Source: Austropuccinia psidii (Eukaryota; Basidiomycota; Pucciniomycetes; Pucciniales; Sphaerophragmiaceae). From it: a stretch of DNA of 64,000 nucleotides. Positions 23,704-34,730 of this stretch are shown one piece after another. The stretch covers positions 1,399,501-1,463,500 of the forward strand of contig JALGQZ010000013.1 of assembly GCA_023105745.1 (NCBI GenBank), read 5' to 3'. The translations under genes and the position numbers were made by a program. Positions within the stretch are counted from its first letter, which is position 1; each line of letters opens with the position of its first letter. The notes below the pieces were generated by a model. The model searched no databases. It had not been told where the DNA came from and saw nothing but the letters and a program-made list of their open reading frames with translations.

Positions 23704-24507
23704 TCATTATGGTGCTTGGTGGGGAGAGGAATTACCAAAAGTAAGTCCCACTCCTGGTATGCACCTTTAGGGGTATTCTACTCTTTTTGTTGTAAGAATC
23801 ACCTTGGCCACTCTGTGAGCACTTTTCAATTTTGGACACAGATCTTTGGCATGGCTTTCAACTTCATTTCCAATCTTATGGCCATTTTCACTTGGGACAA
23901 TGGGCCATTAACTTTTTAATTCATTTCCAAGATTCCAAATTCAAATTCATTCCTTCAACATTTTTGTTTTTTATTTTTATGGCACTGGCGGGAGTGGTAA
24001 CTACTAAAAGTAAGTTCCTCTCCTGGTGTGCACTTCCCTGAGGGGTCTACAATCTTGTCAAAACATCACCTTGGCCACTTTGTGAGCACCTGGCATCAAA
24101 TTTCTCTTTCCAGGTCCTTGGCCAATTTCAAAATCAGTTATCAACCTCCGTGATGAAGATTGGAACCTCCTAAAGATTCAATTCATTTTTCTCTTTTCTT
24201 TTCTTTCCGTATTTTCATTCTCATTCTTTATTTTTATTTTATTTTCATTTTAAATTTTCTCTTATCATGTCAATTATCATGTCAAAAAAAATTTCATTCA
24301 TTTTAAAATTTAATTCAAATCATGAAGCCAATGTCAAAAAAAGATCAAGCAAGTCCTGCGTCAAATGTCAAATTTTTAATATCAGTTTTCAAATTTTTTA
24401 TCTTAATCAGTCCTCTTGAATCACTCTCTAGAAATTTTTCCAATAGCCTCAACAGGCTTCACCTTGTATTGGTGCTCAGTAGCTCACCATTCCAAGGTGG
24501 GGGGTAC
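23704..24507 (+). other. 3' non-coding region of element B with two related modules
   Basis: No gene. Two diverged copies of a module of about 115 bases, 23711-23822 and about 23975-24092, share GGTGCTTGGTGGGGA-like starts, AAAAGTAAGTYCC, CTCCTGGTRTGCA and CACCTTGGCCACT.TGTGAGCAC. The same pair is in D (45079-45196, 45379-45486) and E (minus, about 34728-34613 and 34435-34325). The purine tract AAGGTGGGGGG (24494-24504) precedes the 3' LTR. Confidence 0.75.
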
Positions 24508-26014
24508 TGTCACAACCATGGCAATTCACCTCCCTGGATCCCCATATGGCATATCAAGCCATAGTTCTTTTATGGCCAATTGGCCATATCCATCACCAGT
24601 GGCCAATATGGCCATGTCAACATCTTATGGACCATTTATGGCCATTTGTGTTTTGGTGGCCTTCATGGCCCTTCACCTCAATCCAGAACCCATAGCGGCA
24701 ATTTATGCCCAAATGGGGATTTCTGGTCATTTCCCTCAAAACCAGGGGAAATGGCCCAAATGGCTGTTTTTGGACATTTGGGCTCATAATGCGCATTTGC
24801 GCACTTTTTGCGCACTTTGCGCATTTGCGCATATTTGCGCACATTTGCGCATTTTGGCGCACTTTGCGCATTTGCGCACATTTGCGCATTTTGTCCATTT
24901 TTGCACACTTTGACGCAAAGTGTCCAAAAGACACTTTCCTGCCTTTTGGGCCAGTTTTTGGCTCAGAAACCAAAAGTAGCCAAAAACACCTTTCCAAGCT
25001 CTGAAGCCATCACATCCATCCTTTTCCCCTCTGCCTTTCCATCTCAAGACCTTTGGACGTAATCTTCTTGCCAATGAACCAATATGCCATAAATGGTGTT
25101 ATATATCATTGTGCATCATTTTTCAACAGCAATTCAATGGTGGCAATATCAAATGGTCATTTCAACATTCCAACATCTCATCACGTCATCAAGGCACCCA
25201 ATCATTCAGAGGAATCATCAAGGCTCAAGAGCAAGTGTTTCAGTGTCAAAGACCAATGACGCCATCAAGCAGTCATTGGTTATTCTCACTCCAAGTATTC
25301 CTTCCAAGGGAATATTGTCAATTCATTCTCAAAGTGTATTCAAGAGGCAGTGCCAAAAAGAAGTTGTCAAGTGTCAAAGCTCCACTCAATCCATCTTGGC
25401 AACCATATTCATTTCAATACAGTCTGGATCCATCAAGAACTGTATTTCATTTTCAAGCATGGGAAATTCCTTCAACCCAATTCAATTTCAATATTAGGCA
25501 GCTGTATCAATTCCCAAAACAATCAATACAGCCTCAAGGATCAATACAGATCAGTTTTCAGCCTGAAGAACTCAAGCTCCCAACTTTTCACATATACCGG
25601 CTACCCTTTCCACCCTGGGGGGTTTTTCCCCAGTTAATTAATATACTTTGATTTTATTTTATCTTTATTTTCTTTTCATTTTAGTTAAGCAAATACTGAT
25701 ATTATTAAGTCAGCCATTTAGCACTTTTCTCTTTCTCTTTCTTCTCCTGTCAATGGATACTTGGTGGTCATATCCTTACTAATTCCATTATTCATTTTTT
25801 GCAGGTTGAAAAAGTGATTAAGGACTTACTTGGTTGGCTCTTTGGCCATTTGGCTTCCCTTTCCTCTTTTGCATCTCATCTTGTACCTGCATATCTTTTA
25901 GAGGAATTCATTCTTATTATTTTATTCTTTGTTCTTTTGGAGTCTTCCAAGTGAGCTCCCTGATTGCTGAGTGCCAGGCCACTCTTGTATTTCTGTCCAA
26001 GAGCCCCTGTGACA
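24508..26014 (+). repeat. 3' LTR of element B
   Basis: 1507 bp, direct repeat of 14540-16009. It is 37 bp longer, mostly because its GCGCA array (about 24788-24900) has more units. The primer-like segment is kept from about 25631 as AGTTAATTAATATA followed by C. It ends TGTGACA at 26014 and is followed by the target duplication gattg. Confidence 0.93.
24788..24905 (+). repeat. GCGCA minisatellite in 3' LTR of element B
   Basis: About ten units of GCGCA followed by T/C-rich spacers (GCGCATTTGCGCAC-like dimers). The arrangement differs from the 5' LTR copy. Overlapping frames rich in H, C, F and A on one strand and K, C, A and Q on the other arise from this repeat. Confidence 0.85.
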
Positions 26015-27271
26015 GATTGGACGCTACTAATGGCATGGTGAGTGGCAGTGTATTGAGAGAAAATATAGCTATAATGTGGGGGAAGGGTTATTGGATATAA
26101 TAGGAAATTTGAATTCTTAAAAGATCAGAAAATCACTGTGCTTCATCCAAAATTATACAATTCCAATTGATTTTGAAAATTCATGATGTAGAGGTATTTA
26201 TTTGTTTAAATTCTTGGGTTATAGTAATTTAAGAAGTGATTATGATATCACATTTCAAGATTTCAGTCTCAGATAATGAGTGATGAGTGAAGTCATGGTA
26301 GTTGTTGGCTTGCAGTGCTCCAGCCTGAGCATGCTTGAATATTTCTGATTGCCAGTTGGTGATTATGTGAGGTGGGGGTTTGTAATGAGCCACTCCTTGG
26401 AGGTACCAACTAGTGAAATGGCAAGAATGGTTTTACCTAATCCCATATAATCCCCAAGCAGTCCTCCAAGAGGGGTATTGGTCAAAAGAGATTCAAATGA
26501 GCTGACAAACTTGTTTTTAATTATGTGCCTTGCATGAAAGGTGTATCCAGGGGGTGAGGTGTCCCAAAGGTTATGGGCTTATTGTCCATTGGGGATTTCT
26601 TGATCCCAGAGAAAAGCTAGTCCAGTTTTTTGATGAGGGAGGAGGGGGGTATTGATCATGGATAGCAGTGGGGTCATCATGGGAAGATCTGAGCTACTGG
26701 GTAATTGTATCAGTTTTTTCTTGGATGAGAAAGAAAATACAGCTGGATAAAAGGGTGGAGTCAAGATTGAAGTGGGAGATGTGGGAGTAAGAAGTTGAAA
26801 TTGACTATGAGAATTACAGCCATATTATTTAGGCATTGTAAGCTTGAAGTCTTGTTTTCAAACACTTTCAATTATGAATAGAATTTTTGGATACCATGTG
26901 AATAACATAAAAACTAGATTGGGTTTCTGAGATGAGGAATACTCATTTGGATCAGTCATAAATACTCCCTCAACAAATAATGTTTGAGTAGGATTGGATT
27001 GACAATTTTCACTCCATGCCCCACCAGGACCACAGTGCATGAAAGTTTGTGGTGCCCCAAGGAATGGTATCAACTTGTTGGAAAGAGCTTCAGGGAGAGA
27101 GCTAATAGTATGGTGGTGATTGAGAAGATATAAAAATATCTTGTGCTGATTGTGACATAGGATAATCCAAGAATCAGAGTGGGAATTATAATTGCTTAAG
27201 GTTATATCACTGATTATTTGAATACAAATATTAATCATCCCAATGCAAAGTGATTGTGCAGGGGTTGACAT
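26015..27271 (-). pseudogene. SNF2-family helicase pseudogene, N-terminal half
   Basis: Minus strand from ATG 27271 (the true start may be further right). The first 137 codons (27271-26858) contain LPEALSNKLIPFLGAP and VEGVFMTDPNEYSS, a rust-type N-terminal region I cannot assign to a domain. After two stops in the same phase comes LLPHQKTGLAFLWDQEIPNG (near 26640-26583), a further TAA at 26580, then GGLLGDYMGLGKTILAISLV, the Walker A motif I (near 26429-26480). After a frameshift come NWQSEIFKHAQAGALQ and LKCDIIITS, then a decayed motif II, ILDEAQ (26137-26154), where the family normally has DEAH. Element B follows at 26014. These motifs identify an SNF2 chromatin-remodelling/Rad5-16-like ATPase; the stops show it is dead. 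Confidence 0.85.
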
Positions 27272-30200
27272 TATTTCTATTATGAATTATTGGGGGACAG
27301 TGGGAAATGATATGATCAGGAAGGATTAGCTAAAGTGAATGAATGAAGAGCAAAAAGCACAGGTGTTGGACATTATATGAGCAGCAGCAATGGGCCCAAA
27401 GGGGGATGGCCTGGTGTTACATGCATGATTTTTTGGAACATGGGCCTCTTGTAATTATAATCTTCATATCCAAGTTGGGGCATATATCAAGGCAAGGGGG
27501 CAAGAATGTTGGCCACCAACATGAATTCTGTATCTGCCAAAAATTATGCAGGGATTGGTGGACCAAGGTTCACATTAACATATCCAAAACTGGGTGGATT
27601 ATAGAAAATTCTTGTACAGTGGCATATTGGAGGCATGCAGCCATGTTTGCTGGTGTGAAAGAAAGCAGTGCTGCATCTTCCCCAGGTTAATTGTCATACA
27701 GTGACCTACTGGGAAATGGTGGCAGTTGAAAGAAAAATTTCACTGTGGGGATCTTTTTGTGTGGGCAGCTGAGGTATGTATGGTGGTGTGCCACCAAACA
27801 TGGGTTTTGTTGTGTGCAAAAATTCTTGTGGACTGAGGCCTACTGGGATTTCAGGGGGGAATGTGTTACTTGATCAAAGGGGCGCCAGATGTGAGCTGTG
27901 AACCACTTACACATTCACCCCTATTGCAGTTGAGGTGGTTCCTAATCCACCAAGATTGGCATCAGGCTATTTCTGTCATGTGTGTGAGAATCTCCAGAGA
28001 AATAGGCCACCTGCCCAAACTAATTCTTGGCTAGAAGACAGGCCCTGAATGTTCTGTGGTGCATGCGAGAATGTCAGGATTGGATCCCATGGTGGCATGT
28101 CCCTGCCCAAAAAGATCCAGCTTCAGGGATCATAGGTGGGGGTTATGCTAATGCGTATGAGTCTGTAGATAATCCATGCTGATTGTCCTCAGGCTGGTCA
28201 GAATCTGTAGCTTAGAAGGCCACCTGCACAAACAAATTTTTGGTTGGAGAACATGCCCTAGAAGGTCTGTGAAACAGGTGAAAATTGCCTGTGTGTGACC
28301 CTTGGAGGGGTTCATCTGAAAGCATGTGGCAGCCTGACAATTTTCCAGTGTGAAATTCATAACCGGGCAGAAGTCATAGTTTGCCCCAAATCCACCATTT
28401 ACCTATGCCCCAAATCATTCCTCATCCCAATAAGCACTGCTTACCATAACTTGGAGTACACCAGCATCTGTTTGGTAGTTAGGCGGAGCTCTCCAACAAG
28501 GTGCATCAAATGGATGCATTTGAAAATTTTCACTCAATGGCTTGGCATGATTGCATGTTACATTCTTGTACAGCATACATGTACTTTACACCACAGGTGT
28601 ACATAATAAAATGTAGGCTAATCTACAAATTAGGATGGTGTAATACTACTTCAGCCTGCATTCATATAGCTTATGTGTATATAACTTCCAATTTTTTGCA
28701 TATGCGTAGCTCATGTGCCACATGCTCAGAATTTTGGTTCACCTTATTTGAAAATTCAAGCTCAGAATGTCATACTCAAAAGCTCAGTGTTGAAGCTTTT
28801 GGTAATGCCATTTTTGGAGAGTTTTTGGCAATAATTCATCAGACACACTTCTGAGAACTTCACCAAAGCGCGTGATATGCTCAGCCTGGCCAAAATGTCT
28901 TCTGATGTTGTGCCAAATGCTCATATTGCGTGATTACAAAAATGACATAGCAATTGCTCAGCAGGGGTGCATTTGATATTGTTATATCAATAGCTCAATA
29001 TCTGTGCAATTAAAATGTTCAGCAACTGAGCATTTCAATTATGACCCCAAAGCAGAACTGCACAATGGGTCAGCCCAAGTTCAGGCTGTATTCACTTGTC
29101 ATACAGCGGCCCAACCCTTTATTAAAACTCTATCACCCATCTGAAATAGTGGTATGCTTGTCATGGCAACCTGTGACCAAATACCCCACAGACCTTTCTG
29201 GAGGCTGCATTTGTAGATAACAGCCCCTGTGTACATTTAACAATGCCCTCACAAAAGCATGCCTGGGAAATTGGGTGGCTATTTAACACCACAAAGGGGA
29301 TCTGACTGAGTATAACATTCCAATTTCTATACTCAGTCCAAATTCCTTTGTTTGCCTGCCTCACACGGAAATTTCCCTTCTCATCTGCAGCATTGGCTGT
29401 GACTGAGCTTTCATTTTCCCAACAGGCTTTCAAGCTGAAACCTTGGCGGTTTCTGCGACTGGCTCAGCTTCACACTGGTATGAAAGATCATCTTTTCCCA
29501 ACATGCCGTTCACTTTTTTTCTCACCTGCTTCAATTTTTCACAGCTCACCTGCTCTTCTCATTCTTGTGCGTATTCCCCTTTGTCTTCCTGCCTTTCCAC
29601 TCTTTCCTATTTCACAAAACTAACCACTCCCCTTCCTTTTTGCTGTATTTTTTAGCCATTATATGTCCAGAACCCCACTTCTATCTGAATTTTGAATCAC
29701 CTTCTCCATTTACCACTTTAGTACATTTTATGTTCCACTCTTAATACTAAATCTTCATTATGACTTTCCTTCAGAATTTTAAAACCTCACTTCTGGAGCT
29801 TCAATAATTGAAGTCCATTTTAAGCTTATAATTCATTGTATGTCTTCCTCTTTGCTTAAAATATTCCTTTCTATTCAGTTACTAACCCAAATTGTCTTGT
29901 TTTTAGATCTCATGCACTTTGTGCACTAAGAGGGGTATCCCCTGAATTTACTCCTCCACAATGATTGACGCTTGTGATGCTTTCCATCAAGCACACAAAA
30001 AATGCTTGTTTGTTGTGTGACCCTTCCAACCACATGGCCAGAGGAGTTCCCACACAAGATTCCCTCATGAGGAATCCTTTGTGGTTGACAATGATGACAG
30101 CATTCCTGAGTGGGAATAAACACCGTAACCCCAAACAGGAAGACGGGAACATTTCTGTACAATTAGCCTGGTGCCCCCAAGTATCAATTTGTCCACCCCC

Positions 30201-30772
30201 CCTCCTAGGCCGCTTCACTCCTTGACCGGAGTGAAGTGATTATCCAGCTGATAAAGGATGGCAATGGCAAGAGGAAATTTGAGCTTGTGCTTATTGTCAC
30301 CATGTCTTGTCACCCATGGGATTAAAATGCGAAAGTAACTTTTCTTTCTCCTCTTTGACTCATTTTTCTTTACAAAATAATACTGAATTTTCTCTTTACA
30401 CATAGAACAAAACCCACCAAATCCCCACAACAAGACTATCCTGTTTCTTGTATGCCTTGTGAGCAAGCTCCACAGCAACTGACTCCAGGCTCAAGTGGCG
30501 CCTGATGGTCAGAGGACTTATTCTTCAGTAAGAAGAAAGCTATTTCTTTCCTAATTCTAACTTTTGACTCAAGTGAACTGACTCTGCCTCCTTTTGCAGA
30601 ACCCTCCCAATAAAATGCGCAACCTATTCCAGGCCCAAGTAAATCCTCCAAATATCAAGTCTCATCACATGAGGATGCTTTGGCCCTTGAAAGTTAACCC
30701 CTTTTGGGGCCTTTTTATTCTAAATATCATTTATGAAACTTTACTACAATTTTATTTTTTGGTGAGATGGAA
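27272..30772. other. Unassigned DNA, no supported gene
   Basis: Base composition is somewhat less AT-rich than the neighbouring LTRs. Frames of 60-117 codons exist on both strands (for example 27343-27690, 28501-28854, 29910-30218 minus, 30215-30478 minus), but none shows a recognisable motif or a continuation in another frame. A pyrimidine-rich stretch lies at 29510-29640. The part nearest 27272 may hold further N-terminal remnants of the SNF2 fossil. I call no gene here. Confidence 0.5.
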
Positions 30773-33700
30773 TGTGAGGCTTGTGGTATATTTTACATAT
30801 CCAAGATGCCACAGTTAATATCAAAATAAATTCTGAACTATGCATAATTCATAAGTCATGCATATATCCCAAATTTATCATTTTTCATATAATAAAAGAT
30901 GGATGACATTTTTGTGAGTAAGTGAATCCATGGATTTAAGTCCAGATTTGGATTCTACACAAATATTCACCTAGGGTATCTGCATAGATGGAATAATCTT
31001 AGATTAACTTCATGAGCTTTTAATATGGAAAACACCTCAATAAAACATAATGAATACCACATAAAATAATTGTGAATTTTTTTGTTTTTTTCAATTTCAT
31101 GCCAAAGTAATGGCAATGTGAGAAATCCCAGGTTAAATATACACTAAGATTAGTGTTATGCACTTTTGTGGTGCATAAAGTTAAAGAATTATTGTATACA
31201 GTTTTGGTAAGAAAATAGTGGTTATCAGTCTTAAAGCCTGAACTACTATTTTTGACTTGAAAATAGCTAAGTGGGGCAAAAGAAACCAAAGAGAGACATG
31301 GTACCCAACTGCTGAAGCCTCTGAAGTGTGGATAGCTCTAAATATTGGATCCATAGTTGATCATGACCCAATGAAAATACTAAAACCTTTTGGGAAATTT
31401 GTTACCAAGCTAAAGTCCCATTAAGGCCCAAGAAAATAGCAAATTTGCTGTTATTTTGACATGACAAGGATATAATGAGCTACTCTGACTCCTGTAAACA
31501 TATAAATTCGTATTGATTTCTATGGATAAACCTTCAAATAATAATCTAAACCCTTTTTGTACTAGTATACATGCATTTACCCTATGTTAACCAGCTACAA
31601 CTGTGCTATTTCCAATTTTACATAGAAATAAGGTAAAAACTTCAAAAATGCATTAAAAATTTATTTTTAAATAGATATTTCTGAAGTTTTCAAATACAAT
31701 GGTGAAATTCAAAATCCATATAAAAAAGAGCTATGACCTCATAGTTTAAATCAAAATTTTTACTTACAGTCCATTTTTGATGATTCCACATGAAAAACTG
31801 AATCTTCAAAAATTCACAGAAAATACAATCTGTGATAAAATTTCCCAATAACAATGATAAATTTGAAAAATCATTGATTATTTTTAAATATAAGAAGATT
31901 CAAAGTTATTACTGCTTTATTTCTCAACCATAAATCAGCTGGTAGCCATGTCAAATGATTTAACTAAGTGAATATAACAATGCTACATGACAACAAATGA
32001 TGTAATCACATATCCAAAGAAGATGACTGGTTTTTCATTTTCTCCATGGAATGCCTCTGTAAGCTGTTATTAACTTAAAAAAGGCCTCCTCTTGCTGTTT
32101 TCAAAAATCATCTTATTATCCAATCATATCATTAGTACCAGCGAGTAGGTTTTTTTAATTATTCTCTTGAGTGGTCTAATTCTTTCAGAATCAATACAAA
32201 AGGCGTAAAGCCATAGAATTATAGTATTTATAATAGTATTAAGCTACTATATTGCTTTATTACTGCTATAATCCCAGTTTGATCCTTTAAATCCAGAATT
32301 AATTCATCAAAATCAACTCTACCAATGCTGTCAGGCTGAGTGTATGGTAAAGGTGTATAATGGTATTTGAAAACTTTAACTATTACTGTGGAATGGTGAA
32401 AATGATATAAAATGTTTTTGATAATGTTAATAGATGGTTTAAAATAAGATATTAAGGGCTTTACTATAATAATATAGTGTTGGGGAGTTCTGCTGAAAGC
32501 CCAGGGTGCAGTCTTACCAGTTGGGTTACTATAATGAGAGCTATGATACTTAAGCTTAAAATATAACCTGTTTATTTTTCAAGAGTAGAGCTGTTTTTGA
32601 CAGTTGTACTATGTAGGAATTCAAGATCAGGATGAGGAAACTTTTTTTAGCTGTGAAAAGGCCCCTTTTTATCCTAAAATGGGGTGAGAAGGCTTCTAGA
32701 CCTTTACACGTAGAGGAAATGAAGATTTTTCACTCCCAAGTACTGGCTTGTGGTTTTCACAAATCCTGTATATCTTGTATTGGGATCAGATGTGGTTTTC
32801 AAACCACATCTGGGAAGGTTTCACCATTACAGGGTGAAGATTTTCATCTGGGGACTACATAGCCTGATTCTGACGTGTATTACGCATAGAATGCTGTACA
32901 GAACCTGTATGGGACCCCAGTATTTATTGAACTATGAGGTATTGAAGTATAAGCATTCTTCTTCTGCTTGACACCTCATAATCATGGTTATGGGATATTA
33001 TCCCACTATGAGGCTGTATTGGCGGAACTGTGTGATTTTGACCTTTAAAAAGCCATAACTTTGTCAGCTTTTGAGATATCAACCTCAAAATTGAATCAGT
33101 GTGTAGCCCAGGATGTGTTTTACACAATAGTACCTTTTTTGATATTGTTATCATTGAATATGGCAAAGGTATGCCATGTACAGGTTTTTTTGTACATATG
33201 TATTTTTTGGCCAAGAGCTGTATGGAGCTTGTTTGCTCCATAACTTTTTTCTAGGTGAGGTATGGGTAAATAAATTGCACCATCAGATATCCCCAATGGT
33301 TCTCTTTCCAAAGAGACCCCACTTTAGGTATCTCACACTAAAACTGTAGAAATTATATGAGAGGGGAATATTTTGTTCACCCTTATTTGGCCTGATTTTG
33401 GCCATAACCTCTGTAATTCTGGTGCTAGCTCAGTTTGGATAGTACCATTGCGTAGCCCTGACTTAGAGCTTCATTTTGAATACCCATTTGATGGGTTTAA
33501 GCCTCTTACTATGTATTTCAGAGGAGAGGTGAAAATTAAGGTTTATGCTCAGCAACAACTTTGAGTAGGAATAACTTTGTTATTCTTTGTCCTATGATTA
33601 TGGGACTTGTATATTTGGAAAGGGGTGAGTCTCCTCTTTTGTTTTATACCTTTTGAGCTTATTTGGCTCAGCTCCATGTTTTAGTGGTATCTTGGCTATA

Positions 33701-34000
33701 CCATTGATTTACGGTATTTGGCTGCCATGCTTGTGCTCTGGTCTTGAATCACAGGCTGACAAATGCTTTACAAGGTATTATTGGAATATTAGTTATTGTT
33801 TCTGCTTAATTCTTAAAGTCTTTCTCTAGTAATAGTTTTCTTCAAGAATTATCATATAACGATTCTTGAGAAAGACAATTATACATTAAAATAATCTATA
33901 TTATTTCATTAAAGAAGTTTTATTATGAAATACTTCTTGTAATTGCTCATTGTCAAAGATTACTGCTTAATGTTATAATAAATATTAGTGCACAAAAACT
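30773..34000 (+). repeat. Possible LTR start of an A-related element, then unassigned AT-rich DNA
   Basis: TGTGAGGCTTGTGG at 30773 is preceded by a purine-rich GGTGAGATGGAA, and the first 60 bases resemble the start of the element A LTR (TGTGAGCCTTAGAGG, then TTTCATATACC against TTTACATATCC). This suggests a diverged 3' or solo LTR, but I could not find its end or a duplication. 32787-32812 is a perfect inverted repeat. 33240-33560 looks like regulatory or LTR-type DNA with no frame worth calling. No gene is supported. Confidence 0.35.
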
Positions 34001-34324
34001 AAAAGAAATGATCAAGAAATGAATTATTTCATTGTGGTTAAAATATATTTATTTATTATACTTCATAAGAAGAGTCATAGTACCATTGATTAATAGTAAG
34101 ATTATCAAATGTTTCAAAGAAACATCTTACAATTCTGATTCCTTGATAAAGAAATAAAATTAACAAGAACTATAAAAGTAAAAAGAAATGGATAAATCAA
34201 AAGAATGGAGACAAAAAGAGATGGAAAAAATAAATAAAAGGAAAGTTCTGAGTATTTACTTATGGTAAGCTGCTTGATTTTTGCCATATATTTCCTGACA
34301 AGATAAGAACAAGCATTTGTTCCT

Positions 34325-34730
34325 CACAGAGTGGCAAAGGTGTTTCTTTACAAGAAGTAGAGACCCTCAGAGATGCATACCAGGAGATGGATCTTACTTT
34401 TATCACTTCTCTCCTCACAAAGAACTATCAAAAGTAAGAACCTTTTTCCATAGGATAAGTTGATATAAGGAATTTGTTGAAGAATGATTATTGGCATAAT
34501 TAAGAATCAAACAAAGAAAAGAGAAAATTTGGCCATATCTTGATTGAAGGTCCAAATTTGCAGGTATTGATGTTTCAAGGCCTTCTGAATCTGTGCAAAG
34601 AATTGAAAAGTGCTCACAAAGTGGTCAAGGTTATGCTTAAAAATAACTTGGGTAGAATACCCCCTTCAAGGTGTATTCCAGGAGAGGAACTTAATTTCAT
34701 AAAATCCAATCCCCACTAGGCACCATAAAA
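34325..34730 (-). other. 3' non-coding modules of element E
   Basis: Two diverged modules on the minus strand (about 34728-34613 and 34435-34325) with the family features: a GGTGCCTAGTGGGG start, AAGTTCCTCTCCTGG or AAGATCCATCTCCTGG, and CCACTTTGTGAGCAC or CCACTCTGTGAG. They are the counterparts of the pairs in B and D. The DNA between about 34000 and 34325 is A-rich on the plus strand, like the T-rich tail of B and D. Confidence 0.65.

Larger units (their letters stand above)
14540..26014 (+). mobile_element. Element B: Ty3/gypsy chromovirus with nested S2 insertion
   Basis: LTRs of about 1.5 kb (14540-16009 and 24508-26014) begin TGTCACA and end TGTGACA. The 5-bp target duplication gattg is exact at 14535-14539 and 26015-26019. 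Inside are a leader, an S2 repeat (about 16671-18547), gag (18666-20003), pol with chromodomain (to 23703), a non-coding 3' region with two related modules, and a purine tract at 24494-24504. The family is the same as D and E by gag, pol and signals, but its LTR is twice as long because U3 includes a GCGCA-rich block. Several stops and frameshifts make it inactive. The insertion splits a SNF2 pseudogene. Confidence 0.95.

Noticed and set aside
24788..24905. CRISPR-like array
   Set aside because: Units are 9-11 bases with no spacers of constant length, in a fungal LTR.
27343..27690. 115-codon plus-strand frame with many W, C and H residues
   Set aside because: No motif, no continuation, and it lies next to the minus-strand SNF2 fossil; judged a chance frame.
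29910..30651. Three minus-strand frames of 70-100 codons
   Set aside because: They are in different phases without shared domain signals; possible remnants but not supportable.
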